Shown piece by piece: positions 49,701 through 61,100 of a DNA stretch of 64,000 bases. The notes beneath the pieces were generated by a model that searched no databases, was not told the DNA's origin, and was given only the letters and a program-made list of their open reading frames with translations. The position numbers and the translations under genes are program-made. This DNA comes from Synchiropus splendidus. Its lineage: Eukaryota > Chordata > Actinopteri > Syngnathiformes > Callionymidae. The first letter of the stretch is position 1. Each line of letters begins with the position of its first letter. Location of the stretch: assembly GCF_027744825.2 (NCBI RefSeq), contig NC_071334.1, positions 1,358,437 through 1,422,436 on the forward strand. The letters are read 5' to 3'.

Positions 49701-52700
49701 ACTCATAACAATCAATTGACTCACAACCATCGAATGACTCACAACGAATCTTTGACTCTCAACCATCAGGTGACTCAGAACTAATTGAGTGACTCACAAA
49801 GATCAGGTGACTCAAAACGAATCTTTGACTCTCAACCATCAGGTGACTCACAATAAATCTTTGACTCTAAACCATCAGGTGACTCACAACTCATCGGGTG
49901 ACTCACAACTCATCAGGTGACTCACAACCATCAAGTGACTCACGACGAATCTTTGACTCTCAACCATCAGGTGACTCACAACCATCGAGTGACTCACAAC
50001 GAATCTTTGACTCTTAAACATCAGGTGACACACAAGTCTTTGACTCTTAACCATCAGCGGACTCACAATAAATCTTTGACTCTAAACCATCAGGTGACTC
50101 ACAACAAATCTTTGACTCTCAACCATTAGGTGACACAACGAATCTTTGACTCTCAACCATCAGGTGACTCACAACGAATCTTTGACTCTCAACCATCAGG
50201 TGACTCACAACGAATCTTTGACTCTCAACCATCAGGTGACTCACAACGAATCTTTGACTCTCAACCATCAGGTGACTCACAACAAATCTTTGACTCTCAA
50301 CCATCAGGTGACTCACAACAAATCTTTGACTCTCAACCATCAGGTGACTCACAGCGAATGTTTGACTCTCAAACATCAGGTGACTCACAACTCACCAAGT
50401 GACTCACAACGAATATTTGACTCTCAACCATCAGGTGACTCACAACCATCAAGTGACTCACAACCATCAAGTGAGTCACAACAAATCTTTGACTCTCAAC
50501 AATCAGGTGACTCACAACGAATCTTTGACTCTCAACCATCAGGTGACTCACAACAAATCTTTGACTCTCAACCATCAGGTGACTCACAACGAATCTTTGA
50601 CTCTCAAACATCAGGTGACTAACAACTCACCAAGTGACTCACAACGAATCTTTGACTTTCAACCATCAGGTGATTCACAACCATCAAGTGACTCACAACC
50701 ATCGAGTGACTCACAACAAATCTTTGACTCTCAACCATCAGGTGACTCACAACAAATCTTTGACTCTCAACCATCAGGTGACTCACAACAAATCTTTGAC
50801 TCTCAACCATCAGGTGACTCACAGCGAATGTTTGACTCTCAAACATCAGGTGACTCACAACTCACCAAGTGACTCACAACGAATATTTGACTCTCAACCA
50901 TCAGGTGACTCACAACCATCAAGTGACTCACAACCATCGAGTGACTCACAACAAATCTTTGACTCTCAACAATCAGGTGACTCACAACGAATCTTTGACT
51001 CTCAACCATCAGGTGACTCACAACAAATCTTTGACTCTCAACCATCAGGTGACTCACAACCATCAAGTGACTCACAACCATCGAGTGACTCACAACAAAT
51101 CTTTGACTCTCAACCATCAGGTGACTCACAGCGAATGTTTGACTCTCAACCATCAGGTGACTCACAGCGAATGTTTGACTCTCAAACATCAGGTGACTCA
51201 CAACTCACCAAGTGACTCACAACGAATCTTTGACTCTCAACCATCAGGTGACTCACAACCATCAAGTGACTCACAACCATCGAGTGACTCACAACAAATC
51301 TTTGACTCTCAACCATCAGGTGACTCACAACGAATCTTTGACTCTCAACCATCAGGTGATTCACAACCATCAAGTGACTCACAACCATCGAGTGACTCAC
51401 AACAAATCTTTGACTCTCAACCATCAGGTGACTCACAACGAATCTTTGACTCTCAACCATCAGGTGACTCACAACAAATCTTTGACTCTCAACCATCAGG
51501 TGACTCACAGCGAATGTTTGACTCTCAAACATCAGGTGACTCACAACTCACCAAGTGACTCACAACGAATCTTTGACTCTCAACCATCAGGTGACTCACA
51601 ACCATCAAGTGACTCACAACCATCGAGTGACTCACAACAAATCTTTGACTCTCAACCATCAGGTGACTCACAACGAATCTTTGACTCTCAACCATCAGGT
51701 GACTCACAACAAATCTTTGACTCTCAACCATCAGGTGACTCACAACGAATCTTTGACTCTCAAACATCAGGTGACTCACAACTCACCAAGTGACTCACAA
51801 CGAATCTTTGACTCTCAACCATCAGGTGATTCACAACCATCAAGTGACTCACAACCATCGAGTGACTCACAACAAATCTTTGACTCTCAACCATCAGGTG
51901 ACTCACAACAAATCTTTGACTCTCAACCATCAGGTGACTCACAGCGAATGTTTGACTCTCAAACATCAGGTGACTCACAACTCACCAAGTGACTCACAAC
52001 GAATCTTTGACTCTCAACCATTAGGTGACTCACAACCATCAAGTGACTCACAACCATCGAGTGACTCACAACAAATCTTTGACTCTCAACCATCAGGTGA
52101 CTCACAACGAATCTTTGACTCTCAACCATCAGGTGACTCACAACAAATCTTTGACTCTCAACCATCAGGTGACTCACAACGAATCTTTGACTCTCAAACA
52201 TCAGGTGACTCACAACTCACCAAGTGACTCACAACGAATCTTTGACTCTCAACCATCAGGTGATTCACAACCATCAAGTGACTCACAACCATCGAGTGAC
52301 TCACAACAAATCTTTGACTCTCAACCATCAGGTGACTCACAACAAATCTTTGACTCTCAACCATCAGGTGACTCACAGCGAATGTTTGACTCTCAAACAT
52401 CAGGTGACTCACAACTCACCAAGTGACTCACAACGAATCTTTGACTCTCAACCATCAGGTGACTCACAACCATCAAGTGACTCACAACCATCGAGTGACT
52501 CACAACAAATCTTTGACTCTCAACCATCAGGTGACTCACAACGAATCTTTGACTCTCAACCATCAGGTGACTCACAACAAATCTTTGACTCTCAACTATC
52601 AGGTGACTCACAACCATCGAGTGACTCACAACGAATCTTTGACTCACAACGAATCTTTGACTCTCAACCATCAAATGACTCTCCACTCATCTCTGTCGGC

Positions 52701-53244
52701 TCCTCATCCTCCTCAAAGCAAACGTCAGCCGAGTCACTTGACGGACTCCAGCTGGGGCGCACAGGAGTCGGGATCAGAGCCTCGGGTCACATGCTCCGCG
52801 GTGTGCGAGGTCTCATCTGCAACACGTGACCTCAGCTGAGCCGCCATGGTTCAAGCAGACCCGAGGGTGACCCGGCAGAGGAACCCGGGACTCACGTCTA
52901 TCAACTCTCTGCCGAGCGCGCGTCGGGACGGGAACCAGTTGGCCTCGTTCAGGGACCGGCTCTGGGGAGTGGACCAGGACCCGCGAGCCTCGCTCACCTC
53001 GCTCCGACAGCCGGAAGCCGCGCAGGAAGAGCAGGCAGTCGTGCAGCCCGGCGAACACGGAGAAGCCTCCGCAGAACGGGTTGTCCCGGAAGAAGAGCTC
53101 GAACACGGCGGGCTCGCGGTGCCGCCCGGCCCGCCAGTGCGCGTAGGCCATGGTGAACTGGTACAGGTCCGTGAGCAGCGGCGGGACCCGCTCCCGGATG
53201 GAGCCCTCCACCGGCCCGCGTGCGTCCCCCGCCGGCGCTGCCAT
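46094..53244 (-). CDS. naprt: Nicotinate phosphoribosyltransferase
   Basis: Thirteen coding exons: 53244-52998, 48737-48610, 48543-48461, 48393-48263, 48194-48079, 48017-47821, 47759-47619, 47555-47471, 47418-47338, 46747-46645, 46585-46428, 46363-46256 and 46189-46094; 557 residues against 538 in human. The enzyme makes nicotinate mononucleotide from nicotinic acid, PRPP and ATP in the Preiss-Handler route to NAD. Seen in order: [18 protein letters not shown] with [45 protein letters not shown] (holding the His that is phosphorylated in the human enzyme), [13 protein letters not shown] with [10 protein letters not shown] (PRPP-side motif), GVGTHLVTC and [20 protein letters not shown]. Intron 1 is swollen to 4.3 kb by a minisatellite and intron 9 by a TCA repeat; the other introns are short. 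Confidence 0.96.
46752..47257. repeat. naprt: (TCA)n/(TCATCN)n array in naprt intron 9
   Basis: About 500 bp of ATC and TTC triplets fill the intron between naprt exons 10 and 9. The array starts 4 bp beyond the exon 10 acceptor. The triplet period yields long acidic or Met-rich pseudo-frames. Confidence 0.95.
48826..52690. repeat. naprt: 3.9-kb higher-order minisatellite in naprt intron 1
   Basis: The array is built from two related 18-bp subunits, CCATCAGGTGACTCACAA and CGAATCTTTGACTCTCAA, mostly alternating as a 36-bp unit. A 19-bp variant CTCACCAAGTGACTCACAA marks higher-order boundaries. The GTGACTCAC of this variant starts at 50399, 50634, 50869, 51212, 51555, 51790, 51989, 52224 and 52423, so the spacing is 199, 235 or 343 bp, each a multiple of 18 plus 1. 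Because 36 is divisible by 3, open pseudo-frames run on both strands. The first type carries TGACTCA, the AP-1 core. Confidence 0.95.
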
Positions 53245-53725
53245 GATCCGCACTGGAAGAGAGCGGAGTCGAACCGGCGGCGTCCCCCGCGATTGGTGCG
53301 CGCGCGCTCTTCTTCTCCCCCCCGCGGAGCGGCTCGAGCCCCGACGAGAGGCAGCGCCCCCCGGAGGAGCGGAGCCGCTCAGACGCGGGTTCGACAAGGG
53401 ACAACAGTCCAGTCTGATGGCAGACCACGGTTTCTGTCCATTTGATATCATTTAACAGCGTCTGTGTATTTTCTATTTGACATCGAACTAGGCACATTGT
53501 ATTTGTTTATTTCGTCATGACAAACGTCTCTGTGTTAGGGGTGTCTTGACATTCCTGTCCTTTACGTGCCGTGCACATGGCAGAACTGACAATCAAATCT
53601 GGTCTGATGGTCTTCAGTCGTCCACCAGAGACTCGGAGCAGAGCAGGCCAGCAGGGTGAGGATGAGTCAGAGCTTCTCCACGTCCTGGGACACACACACA
53701 CACACACACACACACTGACGCGCAG

Positions 53726-54513
53726 TCATGACTCCGCCTCCTCAGGGTGAAAACGCGCGGCCAGCTCATTGGTCAGCTGCAGCCGGGCTCCGCCCCACAC
53801 CACGTGGCTGGGTCCCGACTGCTTCTCGGTGGCGGCGTAAACCAAGGACGGGCTGAGTTCGATGGCGAGCGCCGACCTCACCAGGCCCACGCCCCCGGCC
53901 CGGTCGGGGCAGGGGTGGTAGAGCCGGCCCGAGCCCGGCTCCATGTACAGCGCCTCGGGTCGGAACGGCACCGACAGCTGCTGGCCTCCGCCACAGAAGG
54001 ACAGCCGGTCCCGGCCCGGACCCGGGCCCGTGCCCGGCAGCAGGTGCGTGAAGACCACGGGTCGGTCGTCGCAGCGCAGGAAGTTGCGCTCTCTGCCACA
54101 CAGGGACAGGAAGGGGAAGTGGTCCTGGTAGCGTCCGCTCCGGTTGGCCTTCAGACGGGAGAAGAAGAAGACCAGGAAGTGGACGTCTGCAGAGAAGACC
54201 CCAGTCACAGGCCGGCTCAGACGCCCGAGTGGCGCGCGCCTACCTTTGAAGCAGGTGACGAAGTTCTTGACCTTGGTGTCGTCCAGGAAGAGCTGCAACA
54301 CACAACACGACGTCAGGGCCACGTGACCGTCACCGCCAAGAGTCGCGTCCGAACCTGGCCCTGGTGGTCCACGTAGTAGAAGTACTCCCGGACCTTCGGT
54401 TCCGGACTCTGACCCTGGACGTAGGCAACGGCGCCTGCGGAGGAGGAGGAGCGGCGACAGGCGGCCAGAGCGCCGCCGCCGAGCACCGAGCTGCGCAGCC
54501 GCAGCAGCCGCAT
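53726..54513 (-). CDS. c8orf82: UPF0598 family protein (C8orf82 homologue)
   Basis: Three coding exons on the minus strand, 54513-54355, 54292-54244 and 54186-53726, give 222 residues. Matches to human C8orf82 are YVQGQSPEPKVREYFYYVDH and DHQGQLFLDDTKVKNF, then SRLKANRSGRYQ, FPFLSLCGRERNFLRC with DDRPVVFTHLLP, LSFCGGG and RLYHPCPDRAGGVGLVRSAL. The molecular function is not established. The Arg- and Ser-rich N-terminus (MRLLRLRSS) could be a mitochondrial targeting peptide, which is an inference. Exon 2 is only 49 nt. The gene stops 481 bp upstream of the naprt start and shares its strand. Both genes lie on human 8q24.3. A short (AC)n sits at 53692-53715. Confidence 0.95.
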
Positions 54514-55976
54514 GACGGCAGCTGAGTTCGGCCGGTGTTTTCACGGGAGAATCCGCCGCGGACGGTCTGCGACGGCGGCAGCAGCAGCGGCCATGTTTGT
54601 TTACGTCTTCGACCCGGAAGTTGAGCCGAGCGGAGACTGCGGGTGCGAGTGCTGCCGCCTTGTGGACACTCCAGAAATGAAAGTTTTGATCGCTTTTAGT
54701 TGGAGCTTATTTCAGCATTTGAAAGCGTATTCCAAATATTTTTCAGATTCGAGACGACAACAACAACATTTTCTGTCTCAAATCGTTTTCTTTGTTACTA
54801 ACTTAATATTTCTTTTATTTCAGAACATCTTGACTCAAAAGATCAGAGGGGATTCAAAAGCCTTTTTTGAGTCGGAGCATCTGCAGCATGTTATCGGAAT
54901 AATGATTTTAGGTTACTAAATAAATATCTTAATAACGTTGTATTATTGAATGGGATTACTTGACAATGTTCTGTGAAATAATCACAAAAAGATGCGGTGA
55001 GTAAAGGGAAGGTACCATCCAGTTGCCCCTGGATCCATGGAAGAATGTGTGGAGTAAAAATGGTGTGTTTTAAATGGCAGGAACGGCATTTGTCATGGGA
55101 CTTGATCATCCGTAAACCCAATGACCAGACGGAGGACGGATGAGATGGCAGAAGCGAGCCAGTCAGAAGAATGGATCGGCTTGACCACCTATAACAGGCA
55201 ACATTTGGGAGGCTTGATCAGCACCGCTCCAGGCTGAGTGGAGTCTATACGACCCGTGGAATTTGACCCATGAAGAGCAGGACCACAAGAGGACCAGGAC
55301 CAGTCAGTGGAGGCCACACACCCAGATGGACTGAAAGCATATGAAAAGAGTCAGGGCCAGATAGTTTCTGTTACACTATTCCACCTGAGCTCAGGCTACG
55401 GCAGAGATCGGTCATGACCCAGGGCCCCGTGAAGGTGACTGGACTCCTCTGTCAGGGAAGACCTTCTTTTGGATTTCAACTGGTGGGTTTTTGGTCGTCA
55501 CTCTCACCAGTCGACCAACGCGCCGATGATACATTAGAGGTGTATTTCCCTACAATGTGCGTCGTAAAAGGACCGCGCCCTGAACAACAGACAAACTGAT
55601 GCCGGGGTGGAGGCGGCTGGTGAGCTGCTGGGACTCCTGTCAGCGACTGCAGTTACACGACAGCATTATTGCGTCGGCCCCTGTGTTGAGGACGGTGACG
55701 GCGTTGAACCGTGGCTGGCTGATTCTGGAGCGCTGCAGTGAAACTAGTGCATACACAGCTCAGTAGAACAGTGTGAAGCGGCTCCTCGCTGCCTGTCAGC
55801 CGCCACTGCTCTTCCTCTACACTCAGAGGAAGCGGAGGGACTGGAGAGCTCACGGCGCCACCCCTGGTCACGGAGGGGAACTGCTCAGAGCAGCAGTCGA
55901 TCAACCCTCTCCACGGAACCGCAGTCAAGGCCTTGTGTGTCGTGACAGGAAAACTGCTCTCATGCTGTTGAATGGC
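54514..55976. other. Gene-free stretch upstream of the C8orf82 homologue
   Basis: 54514-54680 is a GC-rich promoter-like flank; the rest is of mixed composition. No exon, RNA gene or known repeat was recognised. Confidence 0.45.
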
Positions 55977-55982
55977 TTTATT
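55977..55982 (-). terminator. marveld3: poly(A) signal of the MARVEL gene
   Basis: AATAAA on the minus strand (TTTATT on plus) 227 bp after the stop codon at 56209-56211. Confidence 0.45.
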
Positions 55983-56158
55983 AAAAAGTACAATAAAACA
56001 CAACTGTGAAAGATTCGTGATTTGATTCGTGCTCGGAGGGAATCAAACATCAAAGGCAGACTCGCAGAGCTTTAGCTTAGCACGCTATGTTCCATCCGTA
56101 AGGTAGGAAAAAATCCAATGTTTTCAACGTGGCACTGTGAGACAGCAGGTTTGCTGGG

Positions 56159-56172
56159 CGCCCCCTGCTGGT
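56159..56172 (-). promoter_or_regulatory. CTCF-like motif at the 3' end of the MARVEL gene
   Basis: GCGCCCCCTGCTGG on the plus strand, the reverse complement of the CTCF core CCAGCAGGGGGCGC, 37 bp beyond the stop codon. Motif match only. Confidence 0.35.
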
Positions 56173-56208
56173 GACGCGACGCCGCCGATGAGGCTTCGAC
56201 GGGAGGCG

Positions 56209-57655
56209 CTACACGGAGGTGGTCGCCGCTCCGAGCGGCTCCCTCTGCTGGCGGGACTTCTGCAGGTAGCGTTTGACCTGCCGGATGGTGGCCAAGGTCA
56301 AGCCCGCCCCGCAGGCGTACAAGATGGCGGTGATGATGCCAAACAAGGCCACGGCCGCGTCGGCGCCGCTCACGTCGCAGTTCATCCAGGTGTAGCCGTT
56401 CCGAGCGTAAATGCGCTCACGGCGCTGGCACACGTCTGTGGCGTTGACGCCGATGATGAAGTGCAGGTAGAGGCCCACGGCCACCACGTAGGCCGCGGCG
56501 CCCGCCGCCTGGAACGCCAGCGCCCCCACCAGCAGCCCGCGGGACATCAGGTGGGGCGGTTTGTTGCCGGCCACCACAAAGAGCAGGGAGACCACGCCCA
56601 TGGTCAGGCTGAAGGCCACGCCCCCGTAGATCCCCGGCGCCCTCATCTGGCTGTACTGCATGTCCAGGTCGCGCACCTGCTGCAGCTCAGTGCCCTGCAG
56701 CTGCAGGTTGGCGTTGATGTCGAAGCCGCCCAGTCCTCCCATGGAGGTCATGCCCGAGACCACCATCTGGGCCGCCACCACGCAGATGAGGACCAGCGCG
56801 TTGGTGAGCACCGTCACGATGAGCACGATGCCTGGACACAGGCGGCCGGTCACCACACACACACACAGGTCTCTCTGAGGAACCAGTCGGTCCAGTCAAA
56901 CCCCCCTCCCCGCCTCACCTCTCCGGGAGCACACGTGCGAGCACTTGGACTCCTGCCGCTCCACTCGCACCTCCCTGTCACGCGCTCGCTGGTTCGCTCC
57001 GGACCACGTCCTGGCGGGATCACAAACAGCAGTTATCCGAATGTCACTTCAGCCCTCTGGTTTGAGTGAAGCGCGGTCGAGGCCACAACGCGCCCCCTGG
57101 AGGAGCTGCGGCTCACTGCGCCGGCGAGCGGCCACCAAAGGTTCTCTGAATGTAAACGCCACAAAAAAGTCGATGTCTGTTGATTCTAACTCACAACCTT
57201 GTCATGTTCTTTCTTTCACTCCTTTCTTTTGTGTCTCTCTCACATGGCTATCGAACCATCACGAATGTGATTAGTTCTGACGTCACCGATGACGTCACTT
57301 CCACGACGGTTTCGTTCATGTCAACAGCTTTAGCTGTACGTTTTGGATATTGTTCAATTAAAAAAAAGTCCAGTCGCGACCTTAGGGGCCCAGACCGCCT
57401 TCAGCAGGTCGCGTCTCTGGAAGACCGCTGAAATACGGGTCAGGCAGAAAACACTGGTTCTATCGGGCGATTGTAACGACAACGTTTGTTTCCGGCAGCT
57501 GAGGTTTGGTCCAGATGAAACACCGTAGCTCGCGCACTGGCGGCAGTGTGGAGGGGAGCAGCAGGTGTGTCTGCGGACGCTCACCTGTCGTCAGGTGAGT
57601 TTCGGGGCCTCCTCTCGCGGCGGCCCGCGGGGCTGGAGCGCGGCGCCTGGCTCAT
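56209..57655 (-). CDS. marveld3: MARVEL-domain membrane protein, probably MARVELD3
   Basis: Three coding exons on the minus strand, 57655-57585, 57010-56919 and 56831-56209, give 261 residues. The short N-terminal part is polar and basic (RRERRPRNSPDDR, then NQRARDREVRVERQESKC). Four hydrophobic segments follow: GIVLIVTVLTNALVLICVV, YGGVAFSLTMGVVSLLFVV, LLVGALAFQAAGAAAYVV and AVALFGIITAILYACGAG. This order fits a MARVEL tetraspan, with a Cys-containing loop (ATDVCQRRERIYARNGYTW) between helices 3 and 4. MARVELD3 is a tight-junction component of the occludin/tricellulin group. I did not recognise it from sequence alone; adjacency to a PHLPP gene, as on human 16q22, supports the symbol. Exon 1 was chosen because its donor phase and frame fit exon 2; it is the least certain part. 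Human MARVELD3 has a longer N-terminus. Confidence 0.72.
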
Positions 57656-58091
57656 TGCGGACCCGGAAACAAGCGGCAGGAACTCTCCGGGACACTCTCC
57701 GGGAACATGGAGCCGCCGCCGCCAGGTGACGTCGAACCTTGGCCCCACGGGAGGGAAGAGACGCTCCTGAGCGGGAAACCCGACTCCAAAATCCGCGTCT
57801 CCTCTGGAGGCTTCCCGGAGCGAACCGGCGCAGCGGGGTTCGACGGTGCGACTCGCTGCTCGACGGAGTCCCGCTGCAGGCGGCTCCTCCCGCCCGGGCG
57901 GGGACAGGTGGCGCGGGGGCGGGGCTTGTGAGGAGCACTTTGGAACTCGTCTCTTCCCGCCTCCTGGGCGTTTGTTGACCAGAAGCGGCGCCATGTTCCC
58001 GCGAGGGAAAACTGCGCCGGCGTGAGTCCGCGTCACCTCCGGCGGAGGATCCGAGTAGAAGAGGAACCCACACACCTCTCCAAAGCTTTCT

Positions 58092-58097
58092 TTTATT
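58092..58097 (-). terminator. phlpp2: poly(A) signal of phlpp2
   Basis: AATAAA on the minus strand (TTTATT on plus) 94 bp after the stop codon. Confidence 0.55.
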
Positions 58098-58190
58098 TTA
58101 GCAAAACGACGAGGACATTCAGTCGGCTGGTAGCGAGTGCGTGGTCTTTTCTCTCAGAGAACAGTAGTGCGCTTCAGTGAGGGGGCGGAG

Positions 58191-61100
58191 TCAGAGAGGC
58201 GTCAGGAAGAGGTCGGCAGGTTTGGTGAAGCCCTGGCTCTGCTGGTTCTGCATCTGCTGCTGCTGCTGCTGGATCATGTGGCGGACCTCGTCCTCCAGCT
58301 CCGGCGGGATGATCAGCTGGTCGTCCGGGTCCGGCTGGGCCGGAGCGTTGAAGTAGGCGCCCGGCCTCCTCGCCGGGGCGTCGGCCGCCTCCTCGATCAC
58401 GTCCTGGCCGCGGCCTTGGCAGGCCACCGAGCCGTTGGCTCGAGCGCGGCGGCCCACGGCGCCGGGCTGAGACTCGCCACAGGGGGCGGAGCTGGGGCCG
58501 TGTCCTCGACAGTGGATGTCGGCCTCCACCTCCACGCGGCTGCCATTGGAGAAGACGCCGGCGATGGGCTCCTCGTCCTCGCTGTCCAGACCGTTATCGG
58601 ACAGGGCTCCGGAAAACTGCCTCTGGAAACCTCCACCCGCCCCGACTCTTTTCCCCGCCTGAGGGAGCGGGTCCTCTGAGGAGGCGGTGGATCCCACCTC
58701 GCTGCTCATCTCGGACGCGCTGAACTCGCTGCTCGGCTCGCTGGCTGCCCCCGACAGGCCCTCGGCGGGTGGGAAGTGTAGGGGCCCCTGAGCGGGACCC
58801 GGGCTGGGGGGCGGCTCGTCCGTGACGCTCAGCCGCACCACCACGGCGCTCAGGCTGAGGCCACAGCCCGAGCTCTGCGCCAGCGTCACCAGCTTCTTGG
58901 CGGCGGCCAGAGCGTCCGGCACGTCCCGCACGGCGTCCACCGCCTCCTGGGGAGACAGCGCCTCCCACAGGCCGCGGCTGCCCACCAGCAAGAACTCGTC
59001 CTGTGGCGAGAGGGTCACAGTGGAGACGTGCGGCCGCGGGCTGACGGCCGGACACAGGAAGGAGAAGCCCATGATCCTGGTGGCGTCGCTGACCCCGCCC
59101 ACCTTGTTGTCCTGCGGGTGAGGAGAGCAGCGTTACCATGGCGACCGCCAGTCGGCGCAGGGGCCCGAGAGGCTGCTCACCTCAGTGACGACGGCGTTGT
59201 GCCGTCGGACTCTCTGGAGCTCGTCCTCGTCGCTGACCGTCAACACCCGGGAGATTTCCATGGCGGCGCCGGCCCTGCAGAGCACGGCGCGGCAGCGCCC
59301 CACGTTGGCTGCCCTCAGCGTGAAGCAGCCGCCGGGCTCGCCGGGTGCCGCGGGCTGGTGGCTGATGTGGCAGAGCGCCGCTGAGCCACCCAACCTCTGA
59401 CCCACCGTGCCCAGTTTCCTGCGGGGCCACAAGGAAGCGTCATGTCGAGGGGGCAGCGGCCCGTGCTCAGAGGCCCGGACCTCCCGCCACTCCCGGTACC
59501 TCTGCATGGTGAGGAAGGTGTGGCTCATGTAGTCGTCGTGCCGCGGCCCTCGCTGCAGCTCCTCAGCCAGGACGTCTCCCATGGTGCACTGCAGCAGGGT
59601 CGGCACCTCCGTGTTCCTCTCACCGTCAAACACGCCGTACAGACACTGGCCCGTGCCGCCAAAGGAGTCCAGCGCCAGCGCGGCCACGCATGACCTGCCG
59701 ACAGACAGAAGCATGCGGTTGCTATGGTGACGAGAGGAACAAACAAAGTGAGTGCAGCGTTGTGTTCAGGTCAGAGGTCACGCCACCCACTTGTTCTTGG
59801 GCCCAGAGGCTTCGGTGAAGCCGTGGCTCCAGACAGCCGGAGCGCCCCGGCTCTCCCAGGCGCCGGGAGCTGCCGGGCTTGGATCCACCCGGAAACAGCG
59901 GATGTTGCTGCGGGGGAGGGAGGAGGCGGAGTCAGGCCGGGGCCCCTGGCAGCTGGGGAGGTGGCGGCCTCTCTTACTTGAGCAGCTCCAGAGCCTTGTG
60001 GTCCAGCTGCAGCCGCGGGTTCCCGCTCAGGTCCAGCTCCAGCAGCGCGGCGGGTAGCGACTCGGGCAGCGACACGGCGCTCAGCTGGTTGCAGCTCAGG
60101 TCCACACACTGAGGGGGGCGGGCAGAGGTGGCGTGAGTGCGGGGGCCAGGGGGGCGCTGGGCGCCCGGGCCCTACCTTGATCTCTGGCAGCTGCAGCACC
60201 TCCGGGAAAGTCGCCAGGCAGTTGGAGTGAGCTGCCAGGGTGTGGAGCTGCCGGCAGCTCAGCAGGGTGGAGGGCAGCGTCCGCAGCCGGTTCCCGCTCA
60301 GGTCCAGCTCCTCCAGCTGATCCAGCCGGCCCAGTAGGCTGCAGGAGAGGAGAGGTGCGGTCATGTGACCCGTGCTGCAGGTCTCAGGGCAGTGGAGCAG
60401 GAAGGCAGGAGGAAGTGTGAGGGGGAAAAGGGAGTGAAAATGGCTGAGGAGAAGAGAGAGAAAGAGGGGGAGAAAACGACAACAGGACTGTGGCGGAGCC
60501 TCCCCAACCCCCGAAGAAAAAAAAATTGAAAGGGAGGGAACGATCCAAGAAGCTGGACATAAAGGAACAGAGGGGAACATTCACTGAACTGGTGAAAACA
60601 CTGGCTTTACAATACAAGAGGCGATGGGGAAGAACAAAACAGCTGATGAGACAAGAAAAAAACAGGGGAGAATTGAGGAAAAGAGATAAGGAGAATGACA
60701 GGAGGGAACAAAAGAATGAAGTGGCAGAGAAAAATGTGGAGAACCAAAGAGAAAGTGAGTAAAAGAAAGAAGAAGCAGAGGAAAAAGGAAAGGAGAAAAT
60801 GTCGAGCAGAAAAAGTGTGTGAAAAAGAAAAGGGGAAAAAGGAGAGGTCAGAATGAAAGGAGAAAAGGAGTGAAACACCAGGACGGAAACGTGGAGAGCA
60901 AGGAAGAGAACGGGGTAAAAGAGAGAGGAGAGAAGCCAACGGGTGAAGACGGGCGGAGGGAGGCGCGCGGCTGCTGCGCGGGGGTCCCACCTGGCGCCGA
61001 AGCTCTGCAGCCGGTTGAAGGCCAGGTGAAGGAGCCGCAGTCCGGCGTGAGCACTCAGCGCTGGCAGGCAGCCCTCGGTCAGCAGGTTGCTGCTCAGGCG

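Noticed and set aside
48826..52690. Possible CRISPR array
   Set aside because: Units are head-to-tail minisatellite copies without unique spacers, inside a fish gene intron.
48826..52839. Many open frames on both strands (NHQVTHN and SQPSGDSQ types)
   Set aside because: They come from the 36-bp period being divisible by three; they start at GTG, stop at each 19-bp variant, and occur in several frames at once.
57581..58075. A 164-codon minus-strand frame upstream of the MARVEL gene as a longer N-terminus
   Set aside because: Only its last 24 codons, from the ATG at 57655, fit the exon 1 model by phase and composition. The upstream part is CpG-rich promoter-like sequence with overlapping open frames and no recognised homology.
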